64,000 bases of DNA from UM-FILTER-40-17 sp032251335 (GTDB lineage: Bacteria; Bacteroidota; Bacteroidia; Flavobacteriales; Flavobacteriaceae): the NCBI GenBank assembly GCA_032251335.1, contig JAVVDW010000003.1, forward strand, positions 62,001-126,000, in the 5' to 3' direction. The notes under the pieces are model-generated. The model was not told the origin of the DNA, made no database searches, and saw nothing but the letters and a program-made list of their open reading frames with translations. Below, in pieces: positions 34,937 through 42,963 of this stretch (positions within the stretch are counted from its first letter, which is position 1; the number at the start of each line of letters is the position of its first letter). The position numbers were made by a program, and so were the translations under genes.

Positions 34937-35743
34937 TTAAGAAATCAATTGATTGTAAAAAGCCTTGTAGGCCTCTTGAAAAGTGTCGGCAGGTTGAAAT
35001 GCCAACAACGGTTTTTTGGATGCTTCAGCGTAAGTCCGGATTTCGTCCGGGGTCTCTTCCGAGGCCAAAATTAAGGCATCGCTGTAGTCAATAACCGTTT
35101 TCGTCAGGTTTGTAAAGTTGGGTTGAGTAAGGTGTTTCAATTTGGTAAGATCGACGCCGTCAAAGTTGATTTTGTGCACCAAATCTTGGTTTAACGAATC
35201 GCCAAAATCTTCGTTGTATATAGAAGTGACAATTTTTGAATCGTTAAAAAGCGGTTCGTCGTGATAAAATTCTTTGAGATAGAGCGGAAAAAGCGACGCC
35301 ATCCACCCGTGTACATGTATGATATCGGGCGCCCAATTTAGTTTTTTTACGGTTTCAATCACGCCTTTGGCAAAAAATATCGCGCGCTCATCATTGTCTT
35401 TAAACAGTTTACCTTCTTCATCACAGAAAGTGGCTTTCCTTTTGAAATATTCTTCGTTATCGATAAAATACACCTGAATGCGCTCTTTGGGGATTGAGGC
35501 TACTTTAATGATTAGCGGCATATCCATGTCATTGACAACCAAGTTCATGCCCGACAAGCGGATGACTTCGTGCAATTGGTGCCGGCGTTCGTTGATATTG
35601 CCAAAACGCGGCATGAAAATTCTAATTTGTCCGCCCAAAGAATTGACGAGCTTGGGCGTTTCGTATGACATTGAAGAAACTTCCGTTTCGGGTAAATAAG
35701 GTAAAACTTCAGATGATACGTATAAAATCCTACGGTCTTTCAT
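34937..35743 (-). CDS. GT5 N-terminal-domain protein (glycogen/starch synthase-like)
   Basis: The 268-residue protein resembles only the N-terminal half of GT5 glycogen synthases. Its segments are VSSEVLPYLPETEVSSMSYE, LVNSLGGQIRIFMPRFGNI and IIHVHGWMASLFPLYLKEFY. The second Rossmann domain, which binds ADP-glucose and carries most catalytic residues, is missing. The usual length is near 480. The frame ends cleanly and is followed 14 bases later by DUF4270, so this looks like a stable short form, not a fresh truncation. An enzymatic role in glycogen synthesis is doubtful. Confidence 0.75.
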   Translation of the reverse strand: MKDRRILYVSSEVLPYLPETEVSSMSYETPKLVNSLGGQIRIFMPRFGNINERRHQLHEVIRLSGMNLVVNDMDMPLIIKVASIPKERIQVYFIDNEEYFKRKATFCDEEGKLFKDNDERAIFFAKGVIETVKKLNWAPDIIHVHGWMASLFPLYLKEFYHDEPLFNDSKIVTSIYNEDFGDSLNQDLVHKINFDGVDLTKLKHLTQPNFTNLTKTVIDYSDALILASEETPDEIRTYAEASKKPLLAFQPADTFQEAYKAFYNQLIS

Positions 35744-35930
35744 GGTTACTTTTTGTTAGGCAAACCGCATTTTCTGAACTGTTTTAGAAAACAACGATAA
35801 AACCTATTTGTGTAATGTTATTTTGAGTTATTCGACACATCTGCCTGTTCTGAAAAGCACTGAAATGAGTCAGTATCAAATCAAAACTCTGCAAAATTAC
35901 AAAAATTTATGCGAATTGGTTCTAAAATCT

Positions 35931-35938
35931 TAAGTTTG
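35931..35938 (+). promoter_or_regulatory. Probable -7 element for panC
   Basis: TAAGTTTG fits TAnnTTTG and lies 19 bases before the panC ATG. The -33 element is not clear. Confidence 0.45.
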
Positions 35939-35957
35939 CACCCGCTAAAAATTTTAT

Positions 35958-36809
35958 ATGAAGGTTTTTGAGCTGTCTGCTGACATGCAAAAGTTTTCGG
36001 CGAACGTTCGGGCAGCAAATCACACACTCGGTTTGGTGCCCACTATGGGCGCGTTGCATGCCGGGCATTTATCTATAGTAGAGAAAGCGCTACGCGAAAA
36101 CGACCGGGTCGCAGTTAGTATTTTTGTCAACCCTACACAGTTTAACAACCCGGAAGACCTTCAAAAATACCCACGTGTACTCGATGAAGACTTGCAAAAA
36201 CTCCAGCGCATTAGCCAAAATAGACTGCTTGTGTTTGCGCCCTTGGTGGAAGAAATTTACGGAGAAAATCTGATTTCAGATCGCTTTGACTTGCAGGGAT
36301 TGGATCTGGAAATGGAAGGCAAATACAGACCGGGACATTTTCAGGGCGTGGCTACCATTGTGAAAAAACTATTTCAAATAACCCAACCACACAAGGCCTA
36401 TTTTGGTGAAAAAGACTACCAACAATTGGCTGTCATTCGCAAAATGACCCAACTCGAACAAATGCCCATCCAAATCGTTCCTTGTAGCATTTACAGAGAA
36501 AAGAACGGTTTGGCGATGAGTTCCAGGAACCGCTTGCTCAGCGCAGCCACTAAAGAATCCGCCGGATATATTTTCAGCGCCTTGCAATGGTGTGCAGTAA
36601 ACTTCAACGAAAAAGAAATTGACGAACTCAAAGCAGAAGTTGGCAAAAAAATTGCATCAGATAGTACCTTCACGCTCGAATATTTTGAAATTGCAGCAGC
36701 TGACAGTTTACAGCTGACAGAAAAAAAAGAAGAAAATAAAAAATATCGCGCATTCATTGCGGTTTTTGCTGAAAATGTGCGTTTAATTGACAATATCGCA
36801 TTGAATTAA
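35958..36809 (+). CDS. panC: Pantothenate synthetase
   Basis: The 283-residue protein has the nucleotidyltransferase signatures of PanC: PTMGALHAGHLSIVEKAL (HxGH), FVNPTQFNNPEDLQKYP, GKYRPGHFQGVATIVKKL, FGEKDYQQLAVIRKM and AMSSRNRLL (KMSKS-like). It joins pantoate and beta-alanine using ATP. The enzyme that supplies beta-alanine, PanD, is encoded immediately downstream. Its promoter-like element precedes it, and the divergent neighbour is the GT5-like gene. Confidence 0.97.
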   Translation: MKVFELSADMQKFSANVRAANHTLGLVPTMGALHAGHLSIVEKALRENDRVAVSIFVNPTQFNNPEDLQKYPRVLDEDLQKLQRISQNRLLVFAPLVEEIYGENLISDRFDLQGLDLEMEGKYRPGHFQGVATIVKKLFQITQPHKAYFGEKDYQQLAVIRKMTQLEQMPIQIVPCSIYREKNGLAMSSRNRLLSAATKESAGYIFSALQWCAVNFNEKEIDELKAEVGKKIASDSTFTLEYFEIAAADSLQLTEKKEENKKYRAFIAVFAENVRLIDNIALN

Positions 36810-36818
36810 TTATCTTTG
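36787..36818 (+). promoter_or_regulatory. Possible internal promoter of panD
   Basis: TTG (36787-36789) and TATCTTTG (36811-36818) are 21 bases apart, matching the Bacteroidota promoter pattern. The -7 element ends only 4 bases before the panD ATG, so transcription from it would give almost no leader. Confidence 0.4.
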
Positions 36819-36822
36819 TCCC

Positions 36823-37173
36823 ATGCAAATACAAGTTGTAAAATCTAAAATACACAGGGTTACCGTTACCGGAGCAGACCTCAACTACATAGGCAGCATC
36901 ACCATTGACGAAGACTTGATGGATGCCGCCAACATCATTGAAGGCGAAAAGGTGCATATTGTCAATATCAACAATGGCGAACGCCTAGAAACCTACGTCA
37001 TTAAAGGACCGCGCAAAACCGGCGAAATTACGCTCAATGGCCCGGCCGCCAGACGGGTTCAAAAAGGCGATATCATCATTATTATTTCCTATGGCATATT
37101 GCCTTTTGAAGACGCAAAAGTCTTCAAACCCGCTATTGTTTTCCCAAACGAACAAACCAATCTTCTAAACTGA
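36823..37173 (+). CDS. panD: Aspartate 1-decarboxylase
   Basis: The 116-residue proenzyme has the self-cleavage site Gly24-Ser25 in NYIGSITIDEDL, which yields the pyruvoyl cofactor. Other family segments are VHIVNINNGERLETYVI, NGPAARRVQKGDIIIIISYG and the acidic C-terminal part. It makes beta-alanine from aspartate for pantothenate, feeding PanC encoded 13 bases upstream. The next gene starts 3 bases after its stop. Confidence 0.97.
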   Translation: MQIQVVKSKIHRVTVTGADLNYIGSITIDEDLMDAANIIEGEKVHIVNINNGERLETYVIKGPRKTGEITLNGPAARRVQKGDIIIIISYGILPFEDAKVFKPAIVFPNEQTNLLN

Positions 37174-37176
37174 TAC

Positions 37177-38139
37177 GTGCCAGCAAAGACCGTTAGCATT
37201 TTAAAAACTATTATCCCGCTTTTCATTGGGTTGTTCTTGGTTTGGTACTCATTTCACGGACTCACGGAAGCACAAATACAGACTACTTGGGACTACATGA
37301 AACAGGCGAGTCCTGTCCTGATTGGTCTTTCTGTATTTATGGGGCTTATGAGCCACTTTTCACGTGCCTGGAGGTGGAAATTTTTACTGGAACCCATGGG
37401 TTACAAACCCAAATTCATCAACAGCCTGCTTACGGTTTTAATGGCTTACCTCATCAATTTGGGCATCCCACGTGCCGGTGAAGTCAGTAGAGCCGCAAGT
37501 TTGGCCACTTACGAAAACATTCCTTTCAATAAGGTTTTCGGCACCATTATAGCTGAGAGAATTATCGACTTAATCATACTTTTTGGTCTTATCGCAATAG
37601 TAATTTTGTTTCAGACCGATGATTTTATGAGTTATCTAATCAAAGAAGATTTTAGCGTATTCAACATCATCTTATTACTCGTTGCTTTGACGGGTGTGGG
37701 CTTGGCATGCTTATGGTTTTTAAGGGTTTCCAAAATTCCTTTTATCATTAAAATAAGACATTTTGTGGAAGGCATTTGGGAAGGCTTCAGAAGCCTGAAA
37801 GACATGCCTAACAAAGGATACTTTTGGTTGCACTCGCTGCTTATTTGGTCACTTTACATTTTGATGTTTTACGTAGTCATGCTCAGCATTCCCGAAACGG
37901 CTAATTTGCCACTGATAGCAATGCTCACGGCCTTTGTGATTGGCGGACTTTCCATGAGTACCACCAATGGTGGCATCGGGGTGTATCCGATAGCAATACA
38001 GCAAATATTGCTTACCTACGGCGTATCGCCCGAAAGCGGTTTGGCTTTTGGATGGATTATCTGGATTGCCCAAACCCTATTGGTTTTGACCTTTGGTCTT
38101 CTGTCATTTGTGTTGTTGCCCATCGTCAATAAAAAATAG
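37177..38139 (+). CDS. Membrane protein, lysylphosphatidylglycerol synthase TM-like (UPF0104)
   Basis: The 320-residue protein (GTG start) has about eight membrane helices. It shows the UPF0104 patterns 'SHFSRAWRWKFLLEPMGY', 'INLGIPRAGEVSRAASLATY' and 'FVIGGLSMSTTNGGIGVYP'. The family is related to the flippase part of MprF and to AglD; its role here is unknown, with lipid or glycolipid flipping possible. It is 3 bases behind panD, probably through operon expression and not function. Confidence 0.82.
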   Translation: MPAKTVSILKTIIPLFIGLFLVWYSFHGLTEAQIQTTWDYMKQASPVLIGLSVFMGLMSHFSRAWRWKFLLEPMGYKPKFINSLLTVLMAYLINLGIPRAGEVSRAASLATYENIPFNKVFGTIIAERIIDLIILFGLIAIVILFQTDDFMSYLIKEDFSVFNIILLLVALTGVGLACLWFLRVSKIPFIIKIRHFVEGIWEGFRSLKDMPNKGYFWLHSLLIWSLYILMFYVVMLSIPETANLPLIAMLTAFVIGGLSMSTTNGGIGVYPIAIQQILLTYGVSPESGLAFGWIIWIAQTLLVLTFGLLSFVLLPIVNKK

Positions 38140-38223
38140 GAAACTGCTCAAAATCAGTCGTCATATTTGACTTTACCACAAAAAAACCGGTGGGTTTTCT
38201 GATGGATAAAATGATTTAGTTCG

Positions 38224-38231
38224 TACTTTTG
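38224..38231 (+). promoter_or_regulatory. Probable -7 element for the TIM-barrel isomerase gene
   Basis: TACTTTTG matches TAnnTTTG, 17 bases before the ATG at 38249. A weak AAAACC/GGTTTT hairpin upstream (38183-38198) may end the previous operon. Confidence 0.42.
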
Positions 38232-38248
38232 GAGAAACTCAAAAGCAG

Positions 38249-39124
38249 ATGAAAACCCAAGATTCTCGTAGAAAAGCGCTCAAACATATCGCCTTAGGCA
38301 CGGGTGCTCTTGCTGTTTCTCCGTGGATGCAAGCCCGCCAGTCAGAGACTCAAAAAACTGTCGGCAAAAACATCAACCACTCGGTTTGCTATTGGTGCTA
38401 CGAACCCATGCCGCTTGATGAATTTGCCGAAAAAGCGAAAGACACAGGCATTTCTTCTATAGAACTTTTACGTCCGGATCAGTGGAATACAGTTGAAAAA
38501 CACAGACTTACCTGCGCGGTGGCTACCGACACTTTTGCCAGCATCACAGACGGATTCAACGACCCCAAAAACCACAACCGGCTGCAAGATTCCTACAAAA
38601 ATCTCATTGTACAAGCTGCAGAAAAAGGACTTCCAAACGTGATTGTTTTTTCCGGAAACAAAAGAGGAATGGCTGATGAAGTAGCAAGGGAAAACTGCGC
38701 AAAAGGATTGGATCCATTGGTGAAACTGGCCGAAAAACACAAGGTTACACTCATCATGGAATTGCTCAACAGTAAGGTAAACCACCCTGACTATCAATGT
38801 GACACTACCCCTTGGGGTGTGGCGCTATCCGAAAAAATCGGATCGGAAAACTTTAAGTTGTTGTACGACATTTACCACATGCAAATCATGGAGGGCGATG
38901 TGATTGCCACCATCAGAAAATATCACAAATACATAGCACATTACCATACCGGCGGTGTGCCGGGCAGAAACGAAATCAACCACACGCAAGAATTAAATTA
39001 TCCGGCCATCATGCGCGCCATTACAGAAACCGGTTTTAAAGGTTTTGTAGCACAAGAATTTATCCCAACCTACGAAGATAAAATCGCAGCCTTAAAAGAA
39101 GGGGTTTTGATTTGTGATGTGTAA
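38249..39124 (+). CDS. Hydroxypyruvate-isomerase-like TIM barrel protein with Tat-type signal
   Basis: The 291-residue protein starts with a twin-arginine-like leader (SRRKALKHIALGTGALAVSP). A xylose-isomerase-like TIM barrel follows, with motifs close to hydroxypyruvate isomerases: GISSIELLRPDQW, LIMELLNSKVNHPDYQCD (metal-binding Glu), LLYDIYHMQIMEGD and GFKGFVAQEFIPT. If exported it would act in the periplasm on a sugar or keto acid. The neighbouring GH53 and GalE genes suggest carbohydrate use, but the substrate is not evident. It is 11 bases from the GH53 gene. Confidence 0.82.
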   Translation: MKTQDSRRKALKHIALGTGALAVSPWMQARQSETQKTVGKNINHSVCYWCYEPMPLDEFAEKAKDTGISSIELLRPDQWNTVEKHRLTCAVATDTFASITDGFNDPKNHNRLQDSYKNLIVQAAEKGLPNVIVFSGNKRGMADEVARENCAKGLDPLVKLAEKHKVTLIMELLNSKVNHPDYQCDTTPWGVALSEKIGSENFKLLYDIYHMQIMEGDVIATIRKYHKYIAHYHTGGVPGRNEINHTQELNYPAIMRAITETGFKGFVAQEFIPTYEDKIAALKEGVLICDV

Positions 39125-39135
39125 GAACTAAATAG

Positions 39136-40314
39136 ATGAAAAAACTACTCATATACGGCTATTTATTGATCACCTTCGGATTAATGTCTTGTCAATCTGA
39201 AAACAGCGAAAACAACATACCGCAACAAATCGAAGATTCGAAGGTTGAAAACACGTTCTTGTTAGGAGCCGATTTGTCTTATGTAAACGAAATGGAAACT
39301 TGTTCCGAAGGCTTTTTTGAAAATGGCCTACGGAAAGACACTTTTGAGCTTTTTGCCGAAAAAGGTGCGCGTTTGGTTCGGGTGCGCCTTTGGCACACGC
39401 CCGAAAATGTACCGCCCACTTTCTCCCGATTTTCGGGTTTTGAAGATGTAGAAAAAACTCTTACCCGAGCCAAAGAAAATCAAATGGAGGTGTTGCTCGA
39501 TTTTCATTATTCAGACACTTGGGCCGATCCGGCCAAACAATGGATACCTGCCGCGTGGAAAGACATCACAGACTTTGAGGTACTCAAAGATTCTGTATAT
39601 CAATATACTTTAAATACCCTTCTCAAGCTGGGAGATAAAGGCCTGATCCCCAAAATTGTACAAGTGGGCAACGAAATCAACAGCGAAATGCTCCGCCAAG
39701 AAGGTGTGCCTGCCACAGAAATCAATTGGGACAGAAACCGCGAGATTATCAATAGTGGCATCAGGGCCGTAAGGGATGCATCGGCCGCCTTAAATGAAGA
39801 CATACGCGTGATGCTGCACATTGCCCAACCCGAAAATGCCTTTTGGTTTTTTGAACAAGCCCTAGGCAATGGTGTAACAGACTTTGACCTTATCGGACTT
39901 TCTTATTACCCCCTTTGGTCCGAAGTGGCCTTTGAGGACTTGCCTAATACACTCGCTGAGATTAAATCGCGTTTTGGTAAAGATTTTTTAATCGTAGAAA
40001 CGGCTTATCCATTTACCTTTGTCAACCACGACCGACAAGGCAATATTTTAGGAGAAGCGGCCCTAGTTGCAGGTTTTGAAGCTTCTCCGCAAGGCCAGAA
40101 AGATTTTATGATACAACTCACCCAAAAAGTGATAGATGCCGGCGGTAAAGGGCTGGTATATTGGGAGCCTGCCTGGATTTCCAACACTTGCGAAACCCTC
40201 TTCGGCAATGGTTCGGGCTGGGACAATGCCGCTTTTTTTGACGGGTTGAATGGCAATCAAGCCTTACCCGTATTTGACTTTTTTGATTTGAATAACTATA
40301 GATTTAAAAACTAA
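39136..40314 (+). CDS. GH53 arabinogalactan endo-beta-1,4-galactanase (lipoprotein)
   Basis: The 392-residue protein begins with a lipoprotein signal (MKKLLIYGYLLITFGLMSCQ). GH53 motifs follow in order: FLLGADLSYVNEME, VRVRLWHTP, LLDFHYSDTWADPAKQ, VGNEINSEML (acid/base Glu), LIGLSYYPLW and LIVETAYPFTF (nucleophile Glu). The enzyme cuts beta-1,4-galactan side chains of pectin. Its stop overlaps the galE start by one base, coupling galactan breakdown at the surface with galactose entry into the cytoplasmic pathway. No dedicated SusCD pair lies alongside. Confidence 0.93.
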   Translation: MKKLLIYGYLLITFGLMSCQSENSENNIPQQIEDSKVENTFLLGADLSYVNEMETCSEGFFENGLRKDTFELFAEKGARLVRVRLWHTPENVPPTFSRFSGFEDVEKTLTRAKENQMEVLLDFHYSDTWADPAKQWIPAAWKDITDFEVLKDSVYQYTLNTLLKLGDKGLIPKIVQVGNEINSEMLRQEGVPATEINWDRNREIINSGIRAVRDASAALNEDIRVMLHIAQPENAFWFFEQALGNGVTDFDLIGLSYYPLWSEVAFEDLPNTLAEIKSRFGKDFLIVETAYPFTFVNHDRQGNILGEAALVAGFEASPQGQKDFMIQLTQKVIDAGGKGLVYWEPAWISNTCETLFGNGSGWDNAAFFDGLNGNQALPVFDFFDLNNYRFKN

Positions 40315-41330
40315 TGCCTACACCTCGCATCCTCATCACCGGCGGCCTTGGCTACATTGGCAGCCATACTGCAGTAGAACTTATCGAAAACGGTTACGAG
40401 CCTATTATAATCGACAACTTGAGCAACACGCGCATAGAAGTTTTAGATGGCATCGAAAAAATAACCGGTGTCCGTCCTGTTTTTTATCAAACCGATATGC
40501 GGGACAAAGCGGCGGTCAAGAACTTCTTCGACAAAGAAAAGGTGGATGGTGTCATTCATTTTTCCGCCTTCAAAGCCGTGGGCGAAAGCATGCACAAACC
40601 TCTAGCCTACTACGAAAATAATATAGCTGCACTGGTTATTCTTTTGCAAGAACTCACCCTCAGAGGAATTCACGCCTTTATTTTCAGTTCTTCCTGTACC
40701 GTTTACGGGCAAGCAGACGAACTTCCGATTACAGAAAAAGCACCTGTCAAACCCGCCGAATCGCCTTATGGATATACCAAACAGGTAGGTGAAATCATTA
40801 TTAAAGATGCCGTTCGCGCTACAGATTTGAAAGCCATCGCCCTGCGCTATTTTAACCCCATAGGCGCACACAGTAGTGCTCTAATCGGCGAATTGCCCTT
40901 GGGTGTACCACAAAACCTGGTGCCTTTCATCACGCAAACGGCCGCAGGCATTCGACATGAGTTATCGGTTTTTGGCAATGATTATCCCACCCCCGATGGC
41001 ACAGCCATCCGCGATTATATACACGTGGTGGACTTGGCGAAAGCGCATATCGTAGCCCTAGAAAGGTTGCTGACGCACAAAAACAAAGCGTCTTATGAAT
41101 GTTTCAACATAGGTACCGGCATGGGCAGTTCTGTACTAGAAATCATCCAGACTTTCGAAAAAGTGAGCGGGCAGCCATTGCCACATAAAATTGTGGACAG
41201 GCGTGCAGGCGATGTGGTAGCCGCTTATGCAGATACCACACTGGCCAATAAGGAATTGGGGTGGAAAGCGGAAAAAACATTGGAAGAGGCCCTACATTCG
41301 TCTTGGAAATGGCAACAAAGCCTGGGTTAA
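40314..41330 (+). CDS. galE: UDP-glucose 4-epimerase
   Basis: The 338-residue short-chain dehydrogenase-type enzyme begins RILITGGLGYIGSHTAVELI (NAD-binding GxxGxxG). It has SSSCTVYGQ, the catalytic YGYTK motif with Tyr and Lys, and RYFNPIGAH. It interconverts UDP-galactose and UDP-glucose. The ATG shares its A with the stop of the GH53 gene, and its own stop shares a base with the next ATG, so three genes are tightly coupled. Confidence 0.96.
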   Translation: MPTPRILITGGLGYIGSHTAVELIENGYEPIIIDNLSNTRIEVLDGIEKITGVRPVFYQTDMRDKAAVKNFFDKEKVDGVIHFSAFKAVGESMHKPLAYYENNIAALVILLQELTLRGIHAFIFSSSCTVYGQADELPITEKAPVKPAESPYGYTKQVGEIIIKDAVRATDLKAIALRYFNPIGAHSSALIGELPLGVPQNLVPFITQTAAGIRHELSVFGNDYPTPDGTAIRDYIHVVDLAKAHIVALERLLTHKNKASYECFNIGTGMGSSVLEIIQTFEKVSGQPLPHKIVDRRAGDVVAAYADTTLANKELGWKAEKTLEEALHSSWKWQQSLG

Positions 41331-41686
41331 TGGACATAGAACAAATCAGAAACTACTGTTTGAGCAAAAAAGGAACAACAGAATCATTTCCTTTTGATGC
41401 CCATACTTTGGTCTTTAAAGTGGCCGGTAAAATGTTTGCACTGTGTGCTTTAGAAAGGTTTCCGCTTGCCATCAGTTTAAAATGTGAGCCCGATTACGCT
41501 TTGGAGCTCAGGGAAAAATTCCCCGATGCAATATTGGGAGCATACCACATGAACAAAAAACATTGGAACGCAGTTTTACCCGAACTTCTAGACCCCAAAA
41601 CTGTTCTAAACCTCATCGATGATTCCTATAGGTTGGTGGTTTCGGGTTTGCCCAAAAAAACGCGCGACAGCTTAGGCGAAAATTAG
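41330..41686 (+). CDS. MmcQ/YjbR family protein
   Basis: Starting at the ATG that overlaps the galE stop gives a 118-residue protein beginning MDIEQIRNYCLSKKGTTESF. It has FPFDAHTLVFKVAGKMFAL and YHMNKKHWNAVL, the standard pattern of the MmcQ/YjbR (CyaY-like fold) family. A longer start at 41261 lies inside galE and is rejected. The family is called DNA-binding by similarity of fold; its function is not established. It is the last gene of this operon and overlaps the convergent gene by 4 bases. Confidence 0.85.
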   Translation: MDIEQIRNYCLSKKGTTESFPFDAHTLVFKVAGKMFALCALERFPLAISLKCEPDYALELREKFPDAILGAYHMNKKHWNAVLPELLDPKTVLNLIDDSYRLVVSGLPKKTRDSLGEN

Positions 41687-42117
41687 CGGTTCATATGGCG
41701 CATTTCTTCTACAAAAACATCCAGTGGAACGTGTCGAGACACCAGCTTTAAGGCTTTGTCGATAATGTAATTGATATTGGCAGGCGTAAAGCCCAAGCCT
41801 ACTGCCAGTTTGCGCAGCATATTAAGCTCGTGGGTGTCAGCCAGGTGTTCGTCTATAAAAACCATACGAGCCAGGTCGTATAGGCGCTCCAATCGGGTTT
41901 CGTAGGTATAAGGCGGGTTAACAGGATAGGCGTTTGGATTTTCGAGTATGCGCTCGTACTCATCGGCAGAAACGTCTAAATTATTAGCCAAACGGTCAAG
42001 AAATTTTTTTTCGTCGGGGCTGATAACACCGTCTATGAGTGCCACGCGTACAATGGCTGCAAAGTGATCGCGGTTTCTTTCTCTAAAACCGGTGGAATAT
42101 AAATCGGATATGGACAT
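41683..42117 (-). CDS. TerB-family protein
   Basis: The 144-residue protein starting MSISDLYSTGFRERNRDHFA is helical and contains ALIDGVISPDEKKFLDRLA, a metal-binding-like acidic segment, and MVFIDEHLADTHELNMLRKL. Both fit the TerB/DjlA-like fold linked to tellurite resistance and membrane stress. A longer frame to 42219 would overlap the upstream gene and add a sequence unlike the family, so the ATG at 42117 is used. It overlaps the convergent MmcQ gene at its stop. Confidence 0.78.
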   Translation of the reverse strand: MSISDLYSTGFRERNRDHFAAIVRVALIDGVISPDEKKFLDRLANNLDVSADEYERILENPNAYPVNPPYTYETRLERLYDLARMVFIDEHLADTHELNMLRKLAVGLGFTPANINYIIDKALKLVSRHVPLDVFVEEMRHMNR

Positions 42118-42211
42118 GATGATGAAATTTAGTTTCGTAAAGATACCGAATTCTTCATAATATTTTTTAACACTTTTGTTGCAAAAAATAAAGTTTTTAG
42201 AAACCAAAAAC

Positions 42212-42952
42212 TCAGTCATTCACAAGGGCAACTTCTATGTCCGACAATTGATAATTTGCCCGAAGGACAGGGTTTTGAAGCAAACTATCTGTAAATGAAC
42301 TTTGGCGCGCGGCATTAAACACAAAAGGTGTTTTTGTGTCGTAAGCGGTATTCTCAATAAAGCTGTATCGCCCGTTGTGTAAAACCAGATTAGCCGCCAC
42401 ACGATGGTCTTGGACATCAAAAAAATACCACCATACGTCCTTATTTTCACCCTCAACATCCGGATAAGCAACCCGCACCCGATATAGCGATTTTCCTTTA
42501 TGTATAATTTTTTGCTCTGTAGTCAAAACGGCTTTGTCTGTTGACAATTTAAAAGGTTGTGCAAAGGTAACGTATGAGGCCATAAAGGTGTTGAATGCTT
42601 CCTTTTTTCCCTCCAACGTATTGTCAGGAATGCTGTCTTTATAACCTTGGGTTTGTTGGCCGTCAAAAACGACTTGATGCATCACGCCATCGGAAAGCCA
42701 CCACATTTTACCGCTAAAAACGGGCTGAAAGCGATACAAAATGTGCTGCGTTACATCGGAAGAAATGGTTCCGTCTTCTTCAAAAACAACAATTCTTTTT
42801 TTGTAGGCAATCGCCGCTACACTTTGCCATGCTTCCATGCCGCCATGTGCTTCTATAGCTTTGCTCAGGAGCTCACTACCCGATGGCAAAGTAGTATTAT
42901 CGCAGCTTTGCAAGCATAATAAACTGCTTATGATTATTAATATTTTTCTCAA
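42212..42952 (-). CDS. Lipoprotein, DUF6503-like
   Basis: The 246-residue product has a lipoprotein signal (MRKILIIISSLLCLQSCDNT). It resembles small Bacteroidota outer-membrane lipoproteins with 'SKAIEAHGGMEAWQSV' near the start and repeated WW/Y strands ('DVWWYFFDVQDHRVAAN'), annotated DUF6503 from memory. They may bind lipids, as the fold is LolA/B-like, but this is inference. It is 11 bases downstream of the M28 peptidase gene on the same strand. Confidence 0.68.
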   Translation of the reverse strand: MRKILIIISSLLCLQSCDNTTLPSGSELLSKAIEAHGGMEAWQSVAAIAYKKRIVVFEEDGTISSDVTQHILYRFQPVFSGKMWWLSDGVMHQVVFDGQQTQGYKDSIPDNTLEGKKEAFNTFMASYVTFAQPFKLSTDKAVLTTEQKIIHKGKSLYRVRVAYPDVEGENKDVWWYFFDVQDHRVAANLVLHNGRYSFIENTAYDTKTPFVFNAARQSSFTDSLLQNPVLRANYQLSDIEVALVND

Positions 42953-42963
42953 GACCTATACAT

